Origin: Lentzea sp.
Lineage (GTDB): Bacteria > Actinomycetota > Actinomycetes > Mycobacteriales > Pseudonocardiaceae
Direction of reading: 5' to 3'
DNA: 6,069 nucleotides
Assembly (NCBI GenBank): GCA_030146905.1
Contig: JASLAV010001273.1
Location: 1-6,069, forward strand
The translations under genes were made by a program, and so were the position numbers. Under the pieces are notes generated by a model. That model made no database searches, had not been told where the DNA came from, and saw only the letters and a list, made by a program, of their open reading frames with translations. Numbering within the stretch: position 1 is the first letter of the stretch; every line of letters begins with the position of its first letter. Positions 1 to 5,340 of the stretch are shown piece after piece.

Positions 1-1
1 G

Positions 2-487
2 TCCCGCCTGCCGAACTCGATCATCGCGATCGCCGGCACGCTGACCGGCCGCCAGGTGGGCGGCCCGATGACGGACCTGCTGCTGGGCCTGGTCAGGCGA
101 GGCACGACCACCGACATGCCCGGCTACGAGACCTACGCCCCCGACGGCCGCGCGATCTGGTCGTCGACGACGTTCGTGCGCGACGCCGCCGGTGTCGCCG
201 TGGGCTGCCTGTGCGTCAACAAGCTGGCCGCGCACGAGGCCTCCGGCCCGGTCGAGTCGTTCCCGCAGGACGTGGACACGCTGCAACGGGTGCTCGTCGA
301 GAAGGCGATCGCCGACGTCGGTGTGCCGGTCGAGCTGATGAAGAAGGTGCACAAGTCGCAGGTCGTGCGGGTGCTGGACGAGGCGGGGTTCTTCCTGATC
401 CGCGACTCGGTCGACCACCTGGCGGGCGTCCTGGGGGTCACCCGCTACACGATCTACAACTACCTCAACGAGAACCGAGGGACCTGA
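2..487 (+). CDS. YheO/DauR-like PAS-HTH transcriptional regulator, 3' part
   Basis: The 5' end lies outside the window: the frame is open from base 2, giving 161 visible residues before the TGA at 485-487. Residues 1-75 match the C-terminal half of a YheO-like PAS domain, with NSIIAIAGTLTGR, GGPMTDLLL, the strand pair around SSTTFVRD, and the GCLCVN segment typical of the family. Residues 108-159 form the DauR/YheO-type C-terminal helix-turn-helix: VELMKKVHK, then VVRVLDEAGFFLIRDSVD, then LAGVLGVTRYTIYNYLNE. In this family the PAS domain is thought to sense a small ligand and the HTH binds DNA. The named member DauR represses D-arginine catabolism in Pseudomonas. The ligand and targets here cannot be read from the sequence. 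Its 3' end overlaps the convergent DUF397 gene by 23 bp. The GTG at 56 is internal to the PAS domain and is not a credible start. Confidence 0.88.
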   Translation, partial: SRLPNSIIAIAGTLTGRQVGGPMTDLLLGLVRRGTTTDMPGYETYAPDGRAIWSSTTFVRDAAGVAVGCLCVNKLAAHEASGPVESFPQDVDTLQRVLVEKAIADVGVPVELMKKVHKSQVVRVLDEAGFFLIRDSVDHLAGVLGVTRYTIYNYLNENRGT

Positions 488-647
488 GCAGCGCGGCCCA
501 GGCAGGGGAGGAGAACGCGAGGACGTCGCCGCTCGCGTTCTTCGAGTCCCTGACCAGCGCGTCGTGGGAGAGCGACACCTCGACGCAGTTGCTGTCCTCC
601 GCTCCGCCGCTGCAGCTGCTCTTACGCCAGGTGCGGTCCTGAGTCAT
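465..647 (-). CDS. DUF397 domain protein (60 aa)
   Basis: This is a small single-domain DUF397 protein. It begins MTQDRTWRKSSCSGG, followed by NCVEVSLS, the VRDSKN motif and SPAWAALLRSL, which together are the hallmark order of the family (W-R-K-S-S, G-x-NCVEV, VRDSK, W near the end). The chosen start is the ATG at 647-645. It has a purine-rich ribosome site (GAGAGGA) five bases upstream, and translation from it gives exactly one DUF397 unit. A GTG at 707 would add 20 residues unlike the family. The start lies inside the last 26 bp of the upstream XRE/DUF5753 gene, so the two are translationally linked. XRE-DUF397 pairs are abundant in actinomycetes (for example the whiJ-type and Scr1/Scr2 loci) and affect development and antibiotic production. 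Some have been described as toxin-antitoxin-like. The biochemical role of DUF397 is not settled. The stop overlaps the end of the convergent PAS-HTH gene. Confidence 0.9.
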   Translation of the reverse strand: MTQDRTWRKSSCSGGAEDSNCVEVSLSHDALVRDSKNASGDVLAFSSPAWAALLRSLGSR

Positions 648-1460
648 CGAGGTCCTCTCGCGGTCGGCTGACGTACTCCGCCAGCTTGCTCCGCGATTGT
701 TCCGCACTCAAGGCGACCTCATCCAGGCGGCTGAAGAAGAGCCTGGTGCGCGCGATGGCACCGGGATCCTCCACGAAGACATTGGCGAGGATGGCCTCGC
801 TGAAGACGAGCGGCCGCGCCTTGTCGAACTCCCAGAGCACGAAGCCGGAGGCGACGATGGGCGCGTCCTTGGGAACGATCCGGATGGTGTGCGTCCTGAA
901 CAACAGGCGGGCGTACTGGCTTCTCATGACCTGGTCGTCACCCACCTGCAGCTGCAACGCGTGCTCATGGACGTAGAACAAGCAAGTCGGCCGGTCGTGC
1001 CGACGCATGATCGCCTGGCGTTCGGTCCGGTACTGGACGAGGTCCGGGATGCGCTCCTCGGTGACCAGGCCGGTCATCCGGTAGATGCCATCGGCGTACT
1101 CGGGTGACTGCAGGAGGCCCGGCATGGCCAGCACGTCGTAGCTGGTGATCGCCGTGGCGCTCGACTCGGCCATCGCCATGGTGCGGAGGTTGCCCGACAC
1201 CTGGACCCGGTACTCGTCGAACGCGTACTGGTAGCGGCGCTTGAAGTCCACGAGGAAGTCCAGGTCCTTGCCGCACATCGACAAGTACTGGATCAGGTCG
1301 ATCTCGCTGGCGCGCGCCTTCCCGTGCTCGATCGTCGACACCTTGCTCGGGTCCCAGCCGAGCTTCAGGGCGAGCTTGTTCCCGCTCAACCCGGTACAGG
1401 TCTCCGCAGCCGGCGCAGCTCGTCGCCCAGGTCCCTGCTGTACGCGGTGGATGGAATCAT
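622..1460 (-). pseudogene. XRE-family HTH regulator with DUF5753-like domain, apparent frameshift near 1404
   Basis: Most of the protein reads in one frame down to the TAA at 624-622. It contains an HTH (LSGNKLALKLGWDPSKVS, then TIEHGKA, EIDLIQYLSMCG) and a long C-terminal region of DUF5753 type with YDVLAMPGLLQSPEYADGIY, YRTERQAIM and FYVHEHALQL. In that frame the N-terminus is not family-like. In the adjacent frame an ATG at 1460-1458 encodes MIPSTAYSRDLGDELRRLR, the expected N-terminus and first HTH helix. This frame then hits a TGA at 1388-1386. Joining the two around 1404-1406 (CTG CGG to GAG ACC) gives a canonical protein of about 279 aa, as if one G of a GGG run had been lost. It could be a true pseudogene, a base-call error or recoding. 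A GTG at 1524 would give a 300-aa uninterrupted frame, but with an atypical N-terminus lacking helix 1. No strong ribosome site precedes the ATG, and an in-frame TAG lies just upstream. It is paired with the DUF397 gene. Confidence 0.75.
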
Positions 1461-1611
1461 GCGCCGACGCTATGGCTTGTAGCCACTTCAAGAAGCTGCT
1501 CGTTCGGGTGAAAACGGTGGCCACGCCGGTTCGGATGCCGGTGGAGCGCCGGTACTTTCCCGCGACTTTCCTCTTCCCTTCGACGTCATCTCATGTTTAC
1601 CGTTCAAGGTG

Positions 1612-1625
1612 TGAGAGCGCTCTCA
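1612..1625. promoter_or_regulatory. LacI-family-type operator TGAGAGCGCTCTCA
   Basis: This is a perfect 14-bp palindrome with the central GAGCGCTC shared by LacI/GalR-family operators. It differs from the actinomycete CebR site (TGGGAGCGCTCCCA) by one symmetric base pair. It ends three bases before the ATG at 1629 of the secreted glucanase gene, where a bound repressor would block transcription or initiation. No regulator gene of this family lies in the window, so the binding protein is unknown. Family assignment is by motif resemblance only. The inducer would plausibly be a short beta-glucan oligosaccharide, which is inference. Confidence 0.8.
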
Positions 1626-1628
1626 AGG

Positions 1629-3914
1629 ATGAGATGGCTGGCCGGTATGGCAGCCGCAGCGATTGCCCTGTCGTCATTGGCGTCGTCCACCGCCGCGTCC
1701 GCGGCCGAGGACTACACGCAGAACGTGACGGCGCTGGACGCCACTCAGGCGCGTATCAACTTCACGCCGACGACCCCTGCCCTGTACGTCGACGTGCACT
1801 ACCTGGTCTCCGGTGGGAACCAGCAGAACTTCCGGATGACCAACAACGGTGGGACCTGGCAGAAGACCGTCGGTTCCCTGTCGTCCGGGACGCGGCTCGA
1901 GTACTGGTTCACCTATGAGAAGAGCGGGCCGCAGTACGACAGCCCGCACTTCACCTACACCCACGGCAACGCGCCCGCGCAGGTCGCGACGCCGTCGTTC
2001 AGCCCGCCGGGCGGTGCGTACACCTCCGGTCAGACCGTGACGATCTCCACCGCCACCAGCGGTGCCACGATCCGGTACACAGTGGACGGGTCGACGCCCA
2101 CGGCGAGTTCGCCGGTCTACTCAGGACCGATCTCGGTGCCGAGCAGCCGGACCGTCAGCGCCATCGCGATCAAGTCGGGGCTGACGAACTCCGCTGTCGG
2201 CAGCGCGAGCTACACGATCGGCACGCAGCAGGGGTGCGTCCAGTCCGACACCCCGAACTTCGGTCCGAACACGCGCGTCTTCGACCCGAGCATGTCCGCT
2301 GCGAGCATCCAGACGCAGCTCGACATCGACTTCAACAACCAGAAGGACACGCTGACCGCGCAGATGGCGCCGCGGCGGGTCGCGCACCTGTTCAAGCCGG
2401 GCACGTACAACGTCCACGACGACGTCGGCTACTACACGTCCGTGTCGGGCCTGGGGCGCAACCCCGGTGACGTCGTGATCAACGGTGACATCACCGTGGA
2501 CGCGTTCAACGAGTCCGACAAGGGCGTGGCGCTGCAGAACTTCTGGCGCTCGGCCGAGAACATGGCCGTCAACCCGAGCAACGGCACCAACCGCTGGGCC
2601 GTCGCGCAGGCCGCGCCGTTCCGCCGCATGGACATCCGCGGCAACCTGGCGCTGTACCCGGCGTCCTACGGCTTCGCGAGTGGTGGCTACACGGCCGACA
2701 CCCGCGTGTCCGGCCAGACGGCGTCGGTGTCGCAGCAGCAGTGGTACACGCGCGACACCAACTACAGCGGCGGCTGGAACGGCGGCGTGTGGAACATGGT
2801 GTTCTCCGGAACGCCCGGCGCGCCCGCGACCACGTTCCCGAACCCGCCGTCGACCAACCTGGCGACGACGCCGATCTCGCGTGACGTGCCCTACCTCTAC
2901 TTCGAGGACAACAAGTACCGCGTGTTCCTGCCCTCGTTGCGCACCAACGCTTCCGGTGCGTCGTGGGTCAACGGCGGGACGCCCGGCAGCTCGTTGCCGA
3001 TGAACCAGTTCTACGTCGTCAAGTCCGGTGACACCGCTTCGTCGATCAACGCGGCGCTGGCCTCCGGCTGCAACCTGTTCTTCACGCCCGGCATCTACAA
3101 CGTCGACCGGACGATCAACATCACGCGGCCGAACACCGTCGTGCTGGGCATCGGCTACGCGACGATCGTGCCGCAGAACGGCGTCACCGCCATGCAGGTG
3201 GCCGACGTCGACGGCGTGCGGATCAAGGGAATCCTGTTCGACGCGGGCACGACCCTGTCCCCGTCGCTGCTGACCGTCGGCCCGGCCGGCTCGTCGGCGT
3301 CGCACGCGGCCAACCCGACCACGCTGCAGGACGTGTTCTTCCGCGTCGGCGGGGCGATCGCGGGCAAGGCGACCAACAGCCTGGTCGTCAACAGCCACAA
3401 CACGATCATCGACCACAGCTGGATCTGGCGCGCCGACCACGGCAACGCGGGAACCTGGGGCTGGGACGAGGCGATCGGTGACACCGGCCTGGTGGTGAAC
3501 GGCAACGACGTGCTCGCCACGGGCCTGTTCGTCGAGCACTACCAGAAGTACCAGGTGATCTGGAACGGCGAACGCGGACGGACGATCTTCTTCCAGAACG
3601 AGATGCCATACGACGTGCCGAACCAGGCGACCTGGAACAGGCCGAACGGGCAGGCCGGGTACGCGGCCTACAAGGTCGGTGACAACGTCACCAACCACGA
3701 GGCGTGGGGGCTGGGCAGCTACTGCTTCTTCAACGTCAACCCGTCGGTGCGGGCCGAGAACGCGTTCGAGGTGCCCAACCGGTCCGGCGTGCGGCTGCAC
3801 AACCTGCTGACCGTGTCGCTCAACTACCAGGGAACGATCACCCACGTGGTCAACAACGTGGGCGGGGTGACGCCGCCGGGAACCGTCCCGGTGAACGTCG
3901 TCAGCTACCCGTAG
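1629..3914 (+). CDS. Secreted GH55-like exo-beta-1,3-glucanase with CBM56-like and chitobiase C-terminal-like domains
   Basis: This is a 761-aa protein, numbered from ATG 1629. Residues 1-26 are a Sec-type signal peptide (MRWLAGMAAAAIAL, cleavage after ASAA). Residues 29-112 resemble CBM56 beta-1,3-glucan-binding modules (YVDVHYLVSGGNQQNFRMT, then YWFTYEKSGPQYDSPHFTY). Residues 119-197 are a chitobiase/hexosaminidase C-terminal-like beta-sandwich (PSFSPPGGAY, TIRYTVDGSTPT, then the AIAIKSG segment). Residues 203-761 hold two tandem beta-helix openings (VAHLFKPGTYNV near 251, CNLFFTPGIYNV near 481), as in GH55 enzymes. Glu636 (FVEHYQ) and Glu658 (FFQNEMPYD) are 22 apart and 125 and 103 residues from the end. 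From memory, unverified, this matches the active-site glutamates E480 and E502 of the 605-aa SacteLam55A. Relatives are often mislabelled adenylyl cyclase; I see no cyclase motif. An earlier ATG at 1593 is possible, but those 12 codons are mostly rare ones (TTT, AGA, TCA, AGG) and would run through the operator. Expected role: outside the cell, releasing sugars from laminarin, curdlan-like or fungal-wall glucan. Confidence 0.82.
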   Translation: MRWLAGMAAAAIALSSLASSTAASAAEDYTQNVTALDATQARINFTPTTPALYVDVHYLVSGGNQQNFRMTNNGGTWQKTVGSLSSGTRLEYWFTYEKSGPQYDSPHFTYTHGNAPAQVATPSFSPPGGAYTSGQTVTISTATSGATIRYTVDGSTPTASSPVYSGPISVPSSRTVSAIAIKSGLTNSAVGSASYTIGTQQGCVQSDTPNFGPNTRVFDPSMSAASIQTQLDIDFNNQKDTLTAQMAPRRVAHLFKPGTYNVHDDVGYYTSVSGLGRNPGDVVINGDITVDAFNESDKGVALQNFWRSAENMAVNPSNGTNRWAVAQAAPFRRMDIRGNLALYPASYGFASGGYTADTRVSGQTASVSQQQWYTRDTNYSGGWNGGVWNMVFSGTPGAPATTFPNPPSTNLATTPISRDVPYLYFEDNKYRVFLPSLRTNASGASWVNGGTPGSSLPMNQFYVVKSGDTASSINAALASGCNLFFTPGIYNVDRTINITRPNTVVLGIGYATIVPQNGVTAMQVADVDGVRIKGILFDAGTTLSPSLLTVGPAGSSASHAANPTTLQDVFFRVGGAIAGKATNSLVVNSHNTIIDHSWIWRADHGNAGTWGWDEAIGDTGLVVNGNDVLATGLFVEHYQKYQVIWNGERGRTIFFQNEMPYDVPNQATWNRPNGQAGYAAYKVGDNVTNHEAWGLGSYCFFNVNPSVRAENAFEVPNRSGVRLHNLLTVSLNYQGTITHVVNNVGGVTPPGTVPVNVVSYP

Positions 3915-3926
3915 CAACGAGATGAG

Positions 3927-3961
3927 AGCGCGGCCCGTCACCTCAGGTGGCGGGCCGCGCT
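3927..3961. terminator. Strong GC-rich hairpin between convergent genes, probable bidirectional terminator
   Basis: An inverted repeat forms a 16-bp stem (one T-G wobble, otherwise fully paired) around a three-base TCA loop at 3943-3945. It starts 13 bases after the stop of the glucanase gene and ends just before the stop of the minus-strand SDR gene. Because the stem is nearly symmetric it can serve both strands. There is no long T tract after it, as is common for actinomycete terminators. Confidence 0.8.
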
Positions 3962-3966
3962 GTCGT

Positions 3967-4797
3967 TCAGCGGAAAGCCGCGGCGTTCTCCTCCGCCCAC
4001 TCGGAGAAGGGCGCGGCCTGGCGACCGGTGACCCGCCCCACGGTGTCGTGCACGGCCAGCAGTTCGTCGGTGACGTCTCCGCCCATCAGGTCGAGGACCG
4101 CGGCCGCGGTCTCGTCTCCCATGTGCGGACTCATCTCCCGGTGGGCCTGCTCCCGGCTGATCTCCACCAACGACAGCTCGCGCCCCAGGGCGGCGGCGAT
4201 GTCCGCCACCTGCCGGCGTGGCGTGACGCGCGCCGGCCCGGTCAACGGGTAGGTCCGGCCGCGGTGACCGGGTTCGGTGAGCGCCACCCGTGCGACGGCG
4301 GCGACGTCGGAGGGGTGGACGGTGGGAAGCCCGACGTCGGCGTACGGGACGCGGACCACCGACTCGTCGCGGATCGACCGGGCCCACATCAGGGTGTTCG
4401 AGGCGAACTGCGTCGGCCGCAGGACGGTCCAGGCCATGCCGCTGCTCTTCAGCGACTCCTCGACGGCCAGGTTCGCCCCGGCGGCGCGCAGGTGCGGGTG
4501 GGTCTGGACGGTGATGGACGACACGAGCACCACGTGCTCGACGCCTTCCCGCCGGGCGGTCTCGATGGTCTGCTCCTCCGATCCGAAGCCTTGCAACAAG
4601 AACAGCGAACGCACACCCCTGAGCGCCGGTCGGAGCTGGTCCGCCCGCGCGATGTCCGCTTCGACGGCTTCGACCTGCGCGGGGAGCCCGGCCCGTGCGG
4701 CGTCGCGGGTGAGACCTCGCACCGGGTTCGCACCGCCCGACAGCCCTGCCAGCAGTGCCCTGCCGATGTTGCCGGTGGCCCCGGTCACCAAGATCAT
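3967..4797 (-). CDS. NmrA-like NAD(P)-binding atypical SDR
   Basis: This is a 276-aa single-domain Rossmann protein starting MILVTGATGNIG, the glycine-rich dinucleotide-binding motif (GATGNIG) at residues 6-12. Further family signs are the second strand ending in LTRD, acidic VEAVEADIA, SLFLLQG after the third strand, HVVLVSSITVQ, and the LRPTQFASNTLMWA segment typical of NmrA/atypical-SDR proteins, which often lack the classical YxxxK pair. A substrate-side region follows (DVAAVARVAL, TYPLTGPARVTPRRQVADIAAALGRELSL). Related proteins act as NAD(P)H-dependent quinone or small-molecule reductases or as redox-sensing regulators. The substrate here is not readable. Two adjacent ATGs (4800 and 4797) can serve. 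The second sits five bases after a GGGG ribosome site. Extension to an ATG at 4944 would add 49 residues of non-family sequence across the promoter region. The gene is divergent from the split-barrel gene and convergent with the glucanase. Confidence 0.88.
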   Translation of the reverse strand: MILVTGATGNIGRALLAGLSGGANPVRGLTRDAARAGLPAQVEAVEADIARADQLRPALRGVRSLFLLQGFGSEEQTIETARREGVEHVVLVSSITVQTHPHLRAAGANLAVEESLKSSGMAWTVLRPTQFASNTLMWARSIRDESVVRVPYADVGLPTVHPSDVAAVARVALTEPGHRGRTYPLTGPARVTPRRQVADIAAALGRELSLVEISREQAHREMSPHMGDETAAAVLDLMGGDVTDELLAVHDTVGRVTGRQAAPFSEWAEENAAAFR

Positions 4798-4835
4798 CAT
4801 CACCCCGCGTTGTCGAAGACCGTCCCCTTGCGGCA

Positions 4836-4866
4836 ACCGTAGGATCTCGACCAAAGTCGAGGTCAA
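4836..4866 (-). promoter_or_regulatory. Candidate sigma70-like promoter of the SDR gene
   Basis: Read on the minus strand, a TTGACC box (bases 4866-4861) is followed 19 bases later by TACGGT (4841-4836), or 18 bases later by CTACGG. This puts the transcript start near 4829, about 30 bases before the preferred ATG at 4797. The spacer is at the long end for housekeeping promoters, so the call is tentative. The spacer is largely filled by the inverted repeat at 4843-4864. Confidence 0.35.
4843..4864. promoter_or_regulatory. 22-bp inverted repeat, candidate operator
   Basis: The arms CTCGAC (4846-4851) and GTCGAG (4856-4861) flank CAAA. Outward, the pairing continues with one mismatch to GA at the left edge and TC at the right edge. 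It lies between the two candidate promoter boxes of the SDR gene, the usual place for a repressor operator of the TetR or MarR kind. No cognate regulator is adjacent. It could also be a chance palindrome. Confidence 0.4.
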
Positions 4867-4904
4867 CAGCCGGGACCGCCCGCCGTCGACCGACCGGGGT
4901 TCAC

Positions 4905-4918
4905 CTGCTCGTGAGCAG
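4905..4918. repeat. Short inverted repeat CTGCTC-GT-GAGCAG upstream of the split-barrel gene
   Basis: Six-base perfect arms surround a two-base centre, 30 bases before the ATG at 4948. Position and symmetry suit a regulator-binding site or a small leader hairpin for the downstream operon, but nothing identifies a partner. Confidence 0.3.
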
Positions 4919-4947
4919 CTGATTTCGTTTCCAGGACCTCTCATTGC

Positions 4948-5340
4948 ATGATGCTGGGCATGTCGATCGAGCGTGGCGCCGAGTTCGCCGAGTTCTGGTC
5001 AGAGCGGCACCTGTGCACGCTCTCCACCGTGCGTCCGGACGGCACCGTGCACGTCGTGCCGGTCGGGGTCACGCTCGACCAGGAGGCCGGTGTCGCGCGC
5101 GTCATCACCGACGGGGCCTCGTGGAAGGTCAAGCACGCGCGCAAGGCCGGGTACGCGGCCGTGTGCCAGGTGGACGGCAGGCGTTGGTCCACCCTGGAGG
5201 GTCCCGCCGTCGTCCGCGATGACGCGGAGTCCGTCGCGGAGGCCGAGCGCCGGTACGCGCTGCGCTACCGGCAGCCGCGGGTGAACCCGACACGGGTCGT
5301 GATCGAGATCCAGGTGAAGCGTGTCAGCGGAACGGTCTGA
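4948..5340 (+). CDS. PPOX-class split-barrel oxidoreductase, probably F420-dependent (TIGR03618/Rv1155-like)
   Basis: This is a 130-aa protein with the pyridoxamine-5'-phosphate-oxidase-like split beta-barrel pattern: FAEFWSERHLCTLSTVRPDGT, VHVVPVGVTLD, a strand with ARVITDGASWKVKHARKAG, then AAVCQVDGRRWSTLEGPAVV, a helix rich in Asp/Glu/Ala, and a final RVVIEIQVKRVSG strand. The order of these elements fits the F420-binding FDOR-B branch common in actinomycetes, whose members reduce varied substrates using F420H2. FMN or haem binding is an alternative. The substrate is unknown. Three starts are possible: 4948, 4951 and 4960. The first is kept because an AGGA ribosome site lies 11 bases upstream, although the family-like sequence begins only around the third. 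It overlaps the next gene, a cobalamin methyltransferase, by 20 bp and is probably co-transcribed with it. Confidence 0.85.
   Translation: MMLGMSIERGAEFAEFWSERHLCTLSTVRPDGTVHVVPVGVTLDQEAGVARVITDGASWKVKHARKAGYAAVCQVDGRRWSTLEGPAVVRDDAESVAEAERRYALRYRQPRVNPTRVVIEIQVKRVSGTV

Noticed and set aside
211..642. 143-aa open frame on + overlapping the regulator and the DUF397 gene
   Set aside because: It is an Arg/Gly-rich out-of-frame shadow. It crosses two genes with recognisable domains.
1380..1410. Programmed -1 ribosomal frameshifting in the XRE gene
   Set aside because: There is no canonical X-XXY-YYZ slippery site at the junction or before the TGA. A lost G in a short G run is simpler, though recoding cannot be excluded without data.
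1461..1628. Definite -35/-10 boxes for the glucanase gene or the XRE gene
   Set aside because: Several weak matches exist, such as CATGTT at 1592 and TACCGT at 1598, but none has a properly spaced partner box. No promoter is called here.
1629..3914. Adenylyl cyclase function for the large secreted protein
   Set aside because: Relatives carry this label, but the sequence has a signal peptide, glucan-binding module and beta-helix pattern and no cyclase catalytic motif.
3922..3931. Half-operator-like ATGAGAGCGC downstream of the glucanase gene
   Set aside because: It lacks the second half of the palindrome and is explained as the left edge of the terminator stem.
2121..3941. 606-aa open frame on the minus strand opposite the glucanase gene
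   Set aside because: Its composition is dominated by Arg, Val, Gly, Asp and His, as expected from the complement of a GC-rich coding sequence. No domain is recognisable, and the + strand protein is clearly real.
3922..4842. 306-aa open frame on + opposite the SDR gene
   Set aside because: It has low-complexity Gly/Arg/Val content, begins within the terminator hairpin and shows no motifs. The minus strand has a convincing Rossmann protein.
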